Source of the DNA: JAKSSM01 sp045629065
Lineage (GTDB): Bacteria; Bacillota; Clostridia; Peptostreptococcales; Anaerovoracaceae
Length of the DNA stretch: 60,610 nt
Direction of reading: 5' to 3'
Assembly (NCBI GenBank): GCA_045629065.1
Contig: JAZQQK010000040.1
Location: 1 to 60,610, forward strand
Shown: one piece after another, positions 16,405 to 24,194 of the stretch
Numbering within the stretch: position 1 is the first letter of the stretch
Layout: every line of letters starts with the position of its first letter
Made by a program: the position numbers and the translations under genes
Notes under the pieces: model-generated
Database searches by the model: none
The model's input: only the letters and a program-made list of their open reading frames with translations
Told to the model about the DNA's origin: nothing

Positions 16405-17751
16405 TCAGCCGGCTCCAGTACCGTTATCGGTGACTTGTTCAGCACTCGGATCAACTATTTCTCCTGTGTCTTTAGGTGTCTCTAATGTTCCTGGTGTTTC
16501 ATTAGTTGGTAAAGGTATAGTTGGAACTTGATCTCCTTGCTTAACTCTTACCATTACAGGTGCACCGTTTTCAAATACGAGTGTTCCATCTTCATAAAGA
16601 AGGAATGTCTCGTAATATGAGCCATCATCTTCGATTTCTTCTGGATCTTGGCTGGTTTCCGTAGCAGGTTTTGCCTTTGACTCAGCATAGTTGCTAGCAA
16701 TTTCGTTGCTATGCTCTTTAATCGAAGCTGTGATTAAATATTCCTCATCACCGAATACTTCTTTATGGAAATCAACTACATTATTCTCAAGGTTGTATGG
16801 GAATACGTAGGAAAGACCTTTGTAAGTGTTGCATCTATATGCATAAGGCCAACCCTTGCCAGCACCGATTGAGTACTTAGGAAGTTTCAGACCTAATGCC
16901 AAAATGTCGTTAGTCTTAAGATTTGTTTTAACCTGTGGGAGCATGATGTTTACTAGATTCTTGATATCTGAGAAGGCCATTGTTTTAACCTTATCGAATA
17001 CCTTAGAAACCACAATTCTCATACGTTCAGTACGCTTGAAGTCATCTCCTACGCCCTTACGGATTCTACCGTAAGATACAGCCTGAACGCCTTCCAAAGT
17101 TTGAGGTCCTGGCTCAGTAACTAAATGGTAATTGACACCTTCAACGGCATTTTCCTTTCCATATATGTTCTTTGCTGTCTGTATAGTATATTTATTTAAT
17201 TGCTCGATTTCCTTTTGCTGGACGTCGACCTCGATGCCGCCAACGGCATCTACTAAATCAGCTACACCCTTAAAGTTTACGATAGCATAGTTTTCAATGT
17301 TAATTCCAAGGTTCTTGTTGATTGCAGAAACCGTAAGTGATGGTCCGCCCCACATCATCGCGTGAGTGATCTTGGAATATGTTCCACCGCTTGAAGTTGG
17401 AATGTAGAGATATGTGTCACGATATATCGATGTGAGCGTTACATCATAAGTCTCTTCATTTATGGAAGCAATCATGATCATATCTGATCTTGACTTTTCC
17501 ATTTTGTCCATGTTTCTGGTATCGACTCCGAGAAGCAGGATGTTTATAAAGCCATCAACTGGCTCAATCGATAAATCGTATGTCTCGATTATCGGTTTGT
17601 TAGTTTCTGTGGCATCGGTTTCGGTAGCCTCTGGCTCATCATATTGCATCTCGTCTACCAAGCCGTCAAAATACTTATAGACCGAGATTCCTACTACTGC
17701 CAACGCCATCACAACGATTGCTATTATTAAAATAATGATTTTCTTACTCAT
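16405..17751 (-). CDS. LytR-CpsA-Psr (LCP) family protein
   Basis: 448 residues. A short cytoplasmic tail and one TM segment (about 4-24) are followed by an extracellular LCP domain (about 65-310) with the family motifs NILLLGVDTR, SRSDMIMIASI, TSIYRDTYLYIP, FKGVADLVDAVGGIEVDV and YGRIRKGVGDDFKRTERMR. LCP enzymes transfer lipid-linked polymers such as teichoic acids or capsule onto peptidoglycan. The C-terminal ~110 residues are low complexity, rich in T, E and P, and probably an extended tail. It follows a nucleotidyltransferase, ATP-grasp and glycerophosphotransferase genes, supporting a polymer-attachment role. Confidence 0.93.
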   Translation of the reverse strand: MSKKIIILIIAIVVMALAVVGISVYKYFDGLVDEMQYDEPEATETDATETNKPIIETYDLSIEPVDGFINILLLGVDTRNMDKMEKSRSDMIMIASINEETYDVTLTSIYRDTYLYIPTSSGGTYSKITHAMMWGGPSLTVSAINKNLGINIENYAIVNFKGVADLVDAVGGIEVDVQQKEIEQLNKYTIQTAKNIYGKENAVEGVNYHLVTEPGPQTLEGVQAVSYGRIRKGVGDDFKRTERMRIVVSKVFDKVKTMAFSDIKNLVNIMLPQVKTNLKTNDILALGLKLPKYSIGAGKGWPYAYRCNTYKGLSYVFPYNLENNVVDFHKEVFGDEEYLITASIKEHSNEIASNYAESKAKPATETSQDPEEIEDDGSYYETFLLYEDGTLVFENGAPVMVRVKQGDQVPTIPLPTNETPGTLETPKDTGEIVDPSAEQVTDNGTGAG

Positions 17752-17757
17752 TACAAG

Positions 17758-18348
17758 CTAGTCCTTTTTTCTATTGTTGTAATCTTCAGGTGTATTGAAG
17801 TCCTCTGTATTATCCGCTAATACTACGAACTTCTCCCCTATTTGTTTCTTCATAAACGGTAACCCCGTAAAACTCTGGTATACCTGCCAGCCGATGCACT
17901 TCTCGAGCTTTCCTTCGAGGAAAAGATTTCTAACCCTATCTACATGGGATTTGAAGAGTGCGCCGTCCTTAACTTTAATTGCTACGATCGACTTCTCATT
18001 ACCAAAGAACAAAATATCTTCAGTATCAGTCTTAGCAATCGCTACTATTGCCTCTTCAGAATAGAACGTATCTCCGTAGAGGAAGCACACATCGTCAGCA
18101 ATAAGTTCTTCCGTAAACCTATCTATTTCCAAGTGGTTGTTGAGCGGTTCGTATCGCTTTGCCCCAGGTATTTCATATCTTGGATCATGCGATGTGATTA
18201 CGACCTCGGCCTCGGCATCGACCTCGTTCAAAAGTCTTACCGTTCTAGCGAGTATCGTCTCACCGTTTATCACTATGAAATGCTTTGGTATATCGTTGTA
18301 GTTCTGCCAACGAGTTCCTTGCCCGTCAGCCATTATTATATACTTCAT
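17758..18348 (-). CDS. NTP-transferase (sugar/alditol-phosphate nucleotidyltransferase-like)
   Basis: 196 residues. The N-terminus MKYIIMADGQGTRWQN is the nucleotide-binding loop of the MobA-like / sugar-phosphate nucleotidyltransferase fold, followed by PKHFIVINGETILARTVRLL. A metal-binding aspartate is likely in CFLYGDTFY. It is short for the class. It is packed between the ATP-grasp gene and the LCP gene (6 bp before LCP). It most likely activates a sugar or alditol phosphate for the surface polymer; the substrate cannot be read. The ribosome binding site is weak, suggesting coupled translation. Confidence 0.82.
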   Translation of the reverse strand: MKYIIMADGQGTRWQNYNDIPKHFIVINGETILARTVRLLNEVDAEAEVVITSHDPRYEIPGAKRYEPLNNHLEIDRFTEELIADDVCFLYGDTFYSEEAIVAIAKTDTEDILFFGNEKSIVAIKVKDGALFKSHVDRVRNLFLEGKLEKCIGWQVYQSFTGLPFMKKQIGEKFVVLADNTEDFNTPEDYNNRKKD

Positions 18349-18367
18349 ATTTCGAAGTAAAGCCTTT

Positions 18368-19426
18368 CTATTTGATTACATTGTGAGCTCTGTAGAATGC
18401 GCCAAGCTTGTTGTTTCTCTGGCCACCCCAAAGCTGAATAATGTTAACTCCAGATGAAGTGTTAGCTTCGATAATGCAGAAACCTTCATCAGTGAGCAAA
18501 ATATCCCATGCGATAAAGTGCATATATGGCATCCTGTTTGCGAGCTCGATCATTTCCTTCTTCACCTTTTCCCAGTGCGGAAGTTGAACGCCCTTTATAG
18601 GTGCTTTGCTATCTGGATGAACTTCGTAGACATTTCTGTTCCAAAGACATCTTGCTTCTGTGAGCACGCCGGTCTCGAGGTCGATGTTGGCAACAAGGCC
18701 ACCACGTGAACCGTTATCAACTGGGATTGTCTCTGAAGTACCGATTCTCTGAACTGCAAAGAAGATTTCGAACTTCTCTGTTTCAGGGTTCTTCATTGTG
18801 ATGAATCTGATAGTATTTACAGTCTTATCATAGATTCCGTCTAAAGTCTTGCACTGCTTCATGGCTTCTGAGATGAACCAATCGTCATGCTTCTTTAGAT
18901 AATTCATGAAATCTTCCTTTGTGAGAGGCTTGAAGTCGATGCAAGGCGTGTCGTTCTCGTAGTCGTAAGTCATAATGACTACGCCTGTTCCCTTGCCTTT
19001 ATCGAAAGGCTTAAAGAAGAACTTTCCTCTCTCCTTTAAGAGATTATAGACCTCTTCATATTCCATATCTACAGATTCAAAACTGGAAAGTCTGCCGCGC
19101 GATTTGATGGCAAAGCTTTCTGGAACTCTTGTGTATTGCTTTAAGATTTCAGCAGTAACGATTTTGTTGTTACATACGAAATCGAAAGGCTCATTAATAT
19201 ATCTTGAACGATACCAGTCAAACTCTGAAAGGTATTCGTGTCTGTCGTTGTGATCGAAGTCGTAAAGCATCCACTGGTCAGCTGTGAAGCCACCGCAGAT
19301 ATTGGCCTTTACCTTCTTAAAAAAAGGACACTTGAAGTGATTAGTTGCGAATACGATTCTCCTCCAATAGAGAGTGAACAATCTAATCTTGTTAAAACAT
19401 GTGTGATAAAGTTTAAATGCGTCCAT
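18368..19426 (-). CDS. Sugar-transfer-associated ATP-grasp protein
   Basis: 352 residues. The central part has ATP-grasp features: FFKPFDKGKGTGVVIM for the ATP-binding lysine and loop, FISEAMKQC, NTIRFITMKN, and near the C-terminus HFIAWDILLTDEGFCIIEANTSSG, the metal and nucleotide site. This matches the ATP-grasp family found in exopolysaccharide and polymer clusters (ATPgrasp_ST type). The N-terminal ~90 residues are basic and aromatic. It overlaps the upstream glycerophosphotransferase gene by 14 bp. It would ligate an amino acid or acid to a sugar; the exact reaction is unknown. Start chosen for GGAGTATTAG. Confidence 0.82.
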   Translation of the reverse strand: MDAFKLYHTCFNKIRLFTLYWRRIVFATNHFKCPFFKKVKANICGGFTADQWMLYDFDHNDRHEYLSEFDWYRSRYINEPFDFVCNNKIVTAEILKQYTRVPESFAIKSRGRLSSFESVDMEYEEVYNLLKERGKFFFKPFDKGKGTGVVIMTYDYENDTPCIDFKPLTKEDFMNYLKKHDDWFISEAMKQCKTLDGIYDKTVNTIRFITMKNPETEKFEIFFAVQRIGTSETIPVDNGSRGGLVANIDLETGVLTEARCLWNRNVYEVHPDSKAPIKGVQLPHWEKVKKEMIELANRMPYMHFIAWDILLTDEGFCIIEANTSSGVNIIQLWGGQRNNKLGAFYRAHNVIK

Positions 19427-20555
19427 CTAATACTCCTATTATTAAATCTACAATCTTTTTTGTTGATGTTCCAAGCTCTTCCGGTAAGAACTTTTTACGA
19501 TAGCGGTCCAGGGCCTTCTGGTCGTACGAACCATTCTTTATAACATCAACCAATTCTGCTGCATCTCTAAATACGCAGCCCGGCATCTCTTCGAATAAAT
19601 CGATATTCATGCCATTCTTTTCGCGATATTCTTCGTAATCATATACGAAGTACAGCGTTTTTACATTGAGCACTGCGCCCTCGACAGCGGTCGCGCTGTA
19701 ATCGGTAATAAGATACTCTGCGCTCGAAAGGAAATCTTCTGTCTTAAGTTCTGGGCAAAGCATGACTCTGCCTTCTGGAATGCCCTCAGGAAGCTCTAAT
19801 TTTTGATTTGGGTGGGCTTTTACCACCAAAACGTAATCTTTATCAAGCTTAGATAAAACTTGCTCTATCAGGCCTTCCCAGTGAAGTTCTATATTTCTCC
19901 TAAAAGTAGGTGCATATAGAACTATTTTTTTACCCAAAAGTTCTGGGTACTTTTCTACTACGAGTTTTTGCTTTTCATCAGCAGTATTTATGAGCCTGTC
20001 GATTCTAGGCAAACCGTAGTTTCTTAATTTATCTTCAGTCGTGTCAAATGATGCACAGTAATATGGATTCCAAGCAGGACCACCAGCAATTATGTAGTCA
20101 TAATTTCTATGCATATCCATCAGCTTCGCAGTCTCAGCATTTCTACCGGACTCTTTACCTAGTGTCTGATATCCAGATTGTTTAATCTTTCCCATAGCGT
20201 GCCACATTTGAATCACGCGAAGTTCTTTCCTGTGAGGAAGCATTGATGCTGCTGGCCAGTAAGTATCTAATACTACGGCCTTCGCATTAGCCATCTCTTT
20301 CATGCTCTTTAGAGTGTCAAAGGCAAAACTCTTGAGGCTCTCAGACCCCTCTCCGACCAAACGGTTACAGATTGTAACGATCTCGACCTCGGGTCTCTTC
20401 TCTTTTAAGAGTTCCTGAACCATACGAAAGTCTTCGCTAATCTCATCGGATTGGCGGCTAAGAAATACAACCTTGTCCTTAGGCTTTGCTAGCTTTTCTA
20501 TTGAATATATTGCTTTTAGGCCAGCTTTACCTAATAAAATCGCTTGCTTTTTCAT
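19413..20555 (-). CDS. CDP-glycerol glycerophosphotransferase family protein
   Basis: 380 residues, a TagB/TagF-like GT-B glycosyltransferase. Characteristic motifs are VIQMWHAMGKIKQSGYQ, KIVLYAPTFRRN, YVLVVKAHPNQKL and LITDYSATAVEGAVLN, the last containing the nucleotide-diphosphate binding region. Such enzymes add glycerol-phosphate (or ribitol-phosphate) units from CDP-alditol to a lipid carrier at the inner membrane face. The length covers the catalytic domain only, without the long N-terminal part of polymerising TagF. RBS ACGAGGACTACG. It heads a tight four-gene polymer cassette that ends with the LCP gene. Confidence 0.9.
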   Translation of the reverse strand: MKKQAILLGKAGLKAIYSIEKLAKPKDKVVFLSRQSDEISEDFRMVQELLKEKRPEVEIVTICNRLVGEGSESLKSFAFDTLKSMKEMANAKAVVLDTYWPAASMLPHRKELRVIQMWHAMGKIKQSGYQTLGKESGRNAETAKLMDMHRNYDYIIAGGPAWNPYYCASFDTTEDKLRNYGLPRIDRLINTADEKQKLVVEKYPELLGKKIVLYAPTFRRNIELHWEGLIEQVLSKLDKDYVLVVKAHPNQKLELPEGIPEGRVMLCPELKTEDFLSSAEYLITDYSATAVEGAVLNVKTLYFVYDYEEYREKNGMNIDLFEEMPGCVFRDAAELVDVIKNGSYDQKALDRYRKKFLPEELGTSTKKIVDLIIGVLDGRI

Positions 20556-20664
20556 CGTAGTCCTCGTATGTCTTTCCCCTAAAGATACATGGCTCCCTAT
20601 AATACATTACTAACCCGATAGCGATGTTTACTATCGCTATCAGGTAAATTGCTAATCTTCCCAA
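20527..20664 (-). CDS. Possible small membrane protein (45 aa, TTG start)
   Basis: A short frame between mscL and the glycerophosphotransferase gene. The TTG at 20664-20662 is preceded by AGGGGATATT. The product has one clear hydrophobic segment (residues ~4-22, AIYLIAIVNIAIGLVMYY) followed by a polar tail ending YEDYDEKASDFIR. It overlaps the next gene's start by 29 bp. A 9-bp inverted repeat (gatagcgat / atcgctatc) lies within it. The reading is plausible but unproven; a non-coding spacer is the alternative. Confidence 0.35.
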   Translation of the reverse strand: MGRLAIYLIAIVNIAIGLVMYYREPCIFRGKTYEDYDEKASDFIR

Positions 20665-20681
20665 AATATCCCCTATTCTTT

Positions 20682-21092
20682 CTATTTCTTGTTGAGTAAA
20701 TCTCTGATTTCAGTTAAGAGTTGAATATCAGCTGAAACTGGAGCTGGTGCTTCTGGCTCTGCAGGAGCTTCTTCCTTCTTCTTTAACTTTTCTTCAGCTT
20801 CTTTCATCTTGTTGAAAGCTTTCACAATAATGAATAATACGAGAGCTGTGAGTAAGAATGTGATAACAGCGTTGATGAAGTTACCATACATAATCTGTGC
20901 TCCACCGATACCGAATGATAATGCGCTGAAGTCAACTCCTCCAGTGATTAAACCGATGATAGGTGAAATTACATCTGCTACGAGTGAACTAACGATTGCT
21001 GTGAAAGCACCGCCTATAATGATGCCGACAGCCATGCTCATTACATCGCCCTTAGCGATAAAAACTTTAAATTCTCCTAAAAACTTTTTCAT
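20682..21092 (-). CDS. mscL: Large-conductance mechanosensitive channel
   Basis: 136 residues, standard MscL size. The N-terminal helix KKFLGEFKVFIAKGDVMSMAVGIIIGGAFTAIVSSLVADVI matches MscL TM1 with its glycine/alanine pore lining. An extracellular loop follows, then TM2 (NFINAVITFLLTALVLFIIVK), then a charged cytoplasmic helix with an A/P/E-rich linker (EEAPAEPEAPAPVS) and the final bundle. It releases solutes under hypo-osmotic shock. RBS CAAGGAGACAGAAA. It lies within the glycerol-phosphate run, 33 bp after the glycerophosphodiesterase gene. Confidence 0.96.
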   Translation of the reverse strand: MKKFLGEFKVFIAKGDVMSMAVGIIIGGAFTAIVSSLVADVISPIIGLITGGVDFSALSFGIGGAQIMYGNFINAVITFLLTALVLFIIVKAFNKMKEAEEKLKKKEEAPAEPEAPAPVSADIQLLTEIRDLLNKK

Positions 21093-21125
21093 TTTCTGTC
21101 TCCTTGTGAATAATTTATATAATTG

Positions 21126-21866
21126 CTATTTATAATCTTTTGGATTGAATTTTTCGAAGATTGGTGCCCAGCCATTAGCCAAGCAAACCTTGTAGTCCTC
21201 GTAGTTCCTGATAGTCCAGCAGAACTTCGCCTTTCTAGAATTTTTGAAGGCCTTGATTTCTCTATCTTCGAATCTGTACGCTACATAATCAGGTTTGCTG
21301 ATGGCATTCACCAGTAAATTTCTAAGCATAAAATCTTCGAACTTGCTTACATCGGTCTCAGTTCCAACATGGCCCGCGAGCTGACCTCTTACGACCTTGT
21401 TGTAATCCTTTCGGAGTTCCTTAAGTGTGAACGGATAGAAAGATTCGATTGAGTATAAACCTAGATAATGCTTCAAATCTTCCATAACCCTTGCCACGAG
21501 CTCGTGATCGTTACCGCCTACCGACTTAAGTTCTATGAGAAGTGGTACTTTGCCGTCCACCATATTGAGAAAATCCTTGAATTCACAGATTCTTTCGTCG
21601 CTTGCTTCGAGTGGATACTTTTGAGCTTCCTCCAAAGTAATCTTCTCGATTTCGAGGTCGACACCGGCCGTACGCTTTAAGCTGGAATCGTGAATAATTG
21701 CAAGTTTATGGTCAGCCGTTAAGTGCACATCCATTTCGATGCCAAAGCCCTCATCGACCGCCCTTCTAAAAGCGGCCATCGAATTCTCCGGAATCTCGGG
21801 CTTACTATGCAATCCGCGATGTGCATAAGGCACATTAAGTTGTCTAAGATATTCTTTCTTTAACAT
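21126..21866 (-). CDS. Glycerophosphodiester phosphodiesterase
   Basis: 246 residues from the ATG at 21866; a TTG at 21899 in the same frame is less likely because the ATG follows the transporter stop by one base (TAGTATG, coupled). GDPD TIM-barrel motifs are YAHRGLHSKPEIPENSMAAF, IEMDVHLTADHKLAIIHD with the catalytic acidic pair and histidine, and VPLLIELKS. It hydrolyses glycerophosphodiesters to glycerol-3-phosphate and an alcohol. No signal peptide, so it acts in the cytoplasm on substrate perhaps brought in by the MFS transporter upstream. Confidence 0.93.
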   Translation of the reverse strand: MLKKEYLRQLNVPYAHRGLHSKPEIPENSMAAFRRAVDEGFGIEMDVHLTADHKLAIIHDSSLKRTAGVDLEIEKITLEEAQKYPLEASDERICEFKDFLNMVDGKVPLLIELKSVGGNDHELVARVMEDLKHYLGLYSIESFYPFTLKELRKDYNKVVRGQLAGHVGTETDVSKFEDFMLRNLLVNAISKPDYVAYRFEDREIKAFKNSRKAKFCWTIRNYEDYKVCLANGWAPIFEKFNPKDYK

Positions 21867-21867
21867 A

Positions 21868-23160
21868 CTAGTCAACGTCCATATCGGAGAACTTTTCAAG
21901 ACCCTTCTTGATATCGATTTCCTTAGTATCGCCGTGCTTTACAAAGATCATTGTAACGAAAGCGATAGCAGCAAAGATTGTTGCATAAGGGAATAAAGTT
22001 TGATATCCGATCTTCTCAAGGAAGAATCCGGAAAGTATAGGTGTCAAAACTTGAGCAGCCATTGCGAATGTGTAGTAGTAGCCAGTGAATTTGCCGATAT
22101 CGGAGCCTTTGCACATTTCTACTACCATTGGGTATGAGTTTACATTGATTGAAGCCCACGCAAAGCCAACCAAGAAGAATAGAATTTGAATTCCAATGTT
22201 TGGTGTCTTTATAAATGATACGATGAGTAAGCAAAGTGCCATCAATACTACACCAAAGAGAATAACTTTCTTTCTGCCGATCTTTGATGAAACAATACCT
22301 ACAGGAACGAATGCCACGAGAGCACCGATAGATGCAATCATCATTGCGCTAGCGTATGAGCCGCCAGCCATTCCCCACATCTCTACAGCATACTTTGAGA
22401 ATGCTGATGAAACTGCGTTGTACGACATGTACCAGAAAGCAACAGAGAGAAGTAAGAAAATCAAGCTCTTCTTTACATCCTTAGGAAGTTTAGCCGAACC
22501 AGATCCGTCATCCTCTTCCACATCTTCAATATGCCATTCTTTTTCTTTTTCTATTCTTTCCTGAACGAGTTTGTTTTCATTAACAGTAGTCAGAAGCACT
22601 ACCAAAGCGATAATCATTAAAGCGCCCACACATGCAAAAAGTGGTACGTAGTTAGGAGTGTTTCCTTCGCCTGAGAGAACCATAATCAAACCCAGTACAA
22701 CGATGATGCCTACAGCACCCATAAGATTGATAACCGCATTGCCCTTTGATCTTAATGGCTTAGGTGTTACGTCTGGCATGAGTGATACAGCTGGTGAACG
22801 GTAAACGCTCATTGAAATCAGTGTAAGTAAAAGTGCTACGATGAATAAGCCGAGGCTTCTCATATTAGCAGAGATTGGGATTAGCATCATGAAGATTACT
22901 GCACCAATAGTTCCTACAAAGATGAATGGTGTACGTTTGCCGCGCTTTGTAGCAACCTTGTCAGACCATGCTCCAAAGATAGGAAGCATGAATAAGGCAA
23001 AGATATTATCGAGAGCCATTACTCCGCCAGAAATTGTATCTCCGACATTAAAGAAGTACTTTAAAATGAGTGGGATTATGCTGTCATATAACTGCCAGAA
23101 AGCACTTATTGCTAGGAAAGCAAATCCGACTAACATTGTTCTCTTAGTATTAAGTTTCAT
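21868..23160 (-). CDS. MFS transporter
   Basis: 430 residues with about 12 membrane segments and a central charged loop (about 205-235). The loop 2-3 motif GAWSDKVATKRGKRTPFIFVG is the MFS signature, and GIVSSKIGRKKVILFGV is its counterpart in the second half. It resembles the sugar / SLC45-GPH-like branch of MFS. It sits between the HAD phosphatase (14 bp upstream) and the glycerophosphodiesterase (adjacent downstream). A substrate such as a glycerophosphodiester or sugar is therefore plausible but not proven. RBS GGAGTTATGT. Confidence 0.88.
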   Translation of the reverse strand: MKLNTKRTMLVGFAFLAISAFWQLYDSIIPLILKYFFNVGDTISGGVMALDNIFALFMLPIFGAWSDKVATKRGKRTPFIFVGTIGAVIFMMLIPISANMRSLGLFIVALLLTLISMSVYRSPAVSLMPDVTPKPLRSKGNAVINLMGAVGIIVVLGLIMVLSGEGNTPNYVPLFACVGALMIIALVVLLTTVNENKLVQERIEKEKEWHIEDVEEDDGSGSAKLPKDVKKSLIFLLLSVAFWYMSYNAVSSAFSKYAVEMWGMAGGSYASAMMIASIGALVAFVPVGIVSSKIGRKKVILFGVVLMALCLLIVSFIKTPNIGIQILFFLVGFAWASINVNSYPMVVEMCKGSDIGKFTGYYYTFAMAAQVLTPILSGFFLEKIGYQTLFPYATIFAAIAFVTMIFVKHGDTKEIDIKKGLEKFSDMDVD

Positions 23161-23174
23161 ACATAACTCCTTTA

Positions 23175-24026
23175 CTAATCAATCTCCCCTACGCTGTCAA
23201 AAACGTAAGTTGGTTTTACATTATACTTTTCTATATCGCTCATGATTCCCTCGCCTGAGAGAACGAAAGCAGTCTCAACTCCGGCATTTACGCCTGAAGC
23301 AATATCCGTATATATTCTATCGCCTATTACGATGGTCTCTTCTTTAGTGTTACCGAACTTTTCCACAGCCATCTCTATCATGTCTGGCTCTGGCTTTCCG
23401 ATGAACTTAGGTTTATAGCCAGTAGCGGTTTCTATTATCTGAGCAAATGATCCACAATCAGGTACTGAACCGTATTCTGTAGGGCAAACCCAGTCAGGGT
23501 TAGTAGCATAATATTCGAGCTTTCCCTGGCCTTTTGTGAGAATTCTGCAAACCCTGTCGAGCTTTGAGAAAGTTAATTCTCTATCGAATCCGAGAACCAC
23601 AATTTCAATCTTGCTCTCTAGGAATGCCTCGTAAGCTTTGCCCTCTTCGACCCTCTCGAACTCGAGCTCAGAGATAACATTGAATCCGTTATCCCTCATT
23701 TGATCCACGAAAGACTGCGTACCCATGATGTACATGAGGTTGTCTTTCTTGTCTTCGAGCTTTTTAATAAGACAATCTATCGAAGTCAGGAATTCGTCCT
23801 TGCCACATGGAACTCCCAAACCGAGCATCTTTTCAATGTACGCATCTACACCCTTGGACGAATTGTTCGTGAGAAAGACGAATCGGCCGCCGTTTTCCCT
23901 AATAGAATCCAGCAATTCCATAGCGCCTGGGAACATCGTATTATCCAAATATATCGTTCCATCCATGTCTAGAAGGAAGAGTTTTTTCGATTTGAGGATA
24001 GACTTCCCCGATATTAAATCATACAT
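23175..24026 (-). CDS. HAD-IIA family phosphatase (NagD/AraL-like)
   Basis: 283 residues. HAD motif I is LFLLDMDGTIYLDN, motif II FLTNNSS, and motif III/IV GKPEPDMIEMAVEKF with VIGDRIYTDIASGVNAG. The cap insertion between motifs II and III is the class IIA type, which includes sugar-phosphate and glycerol-phosphate phosphatases. It is first in the long minus-strand run ending with thrS. No ribosome binding site precedes the ATG at 24026. Instead a TGA-TATAAT element ends 6 nt before it, so the mRNA is probably leaderless. Confidence 0.9.
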   Translation of the reverse strand: MYDLISGKSILKSKKLFLLDMDGTIYLDNTMFPGAMELLDSIRENGGRFVFLTNNSSKGVDAYIEKMLGLGVPCGKDEFLTSIDCLIKKLEDKKDNLMYIMGTQSFVDQMRDNGFNVISELEFERVEEGKAYEAFLESKIEIVVLGFDRELTFSKLDRVCRILTKGQGKLEYYATNPDWVCPTEYGSVPDCGSFAQIIETATGYKPKFIGKPEPDMIEMAVEKFGNTKEETIVIGDRIYTDIASGVNAGVETAFVLSGEGIMSDIEKYNVKPTYVFDSVGEID

Positions 24027-24032
24027 ATGTTG

Positions 24033-24041
24033 ATTATATCA
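24033..24041 (-). promoter_or_regulatory. Extended -10 promoter for a probably leaderless HAD transcript
   Basis: Minus strand TGA-TATAAT. Only 6 nt separate the hexamer from the ATG at 24026, so transcription should start at or next to the start codon. Confidence 0.6.
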
Positions 24042-24123
24042 TTTTTTTCAAGAAAATACTACTAAATATATGCTTTTTTCAGTGAAAAATCCGTCACTGC
24101 TCTAGATTAGATTCTTGCAATAC

Positions 24124-24145
24124 AAAACCCCGCTTCAAGCGGAGG
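24124..24145 (-). terminator. Second (distal) terminator after etfA
   Basis: On the minus strand, a CCGCTTGAAGCGG hairpin is followed by GGTTTTGTATT. It backs up the stronger hairpin just upstream. Confidence 0.6.
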
Positions 24146-24150
24146 TATAT

Positions 24151-24177
24151 AAAAAGCCCGGCACAAAGCCGGGCTTT
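24151..24177 (-). terminator. Terminator of the bcd-etfBA operon
   Basis: Strong GC stem (AAAGCCCGGC / GCCGGGCTTT) with a short loop and a U-rich tail (TTTTTATA) on the minus strand, 18 bp past the etfA stop. Confidence 0.9.
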
Positions 24178-24194
24178 AAAAGAATTAAGGTCAA

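Noticed and set aside
20556..20681. The 9-bp inverted repeat gatagcgat/atcgctatc as a terminator after mscL
   Set aside because: No T-tract follows on either strand; it fits better as part of the possible small gene.
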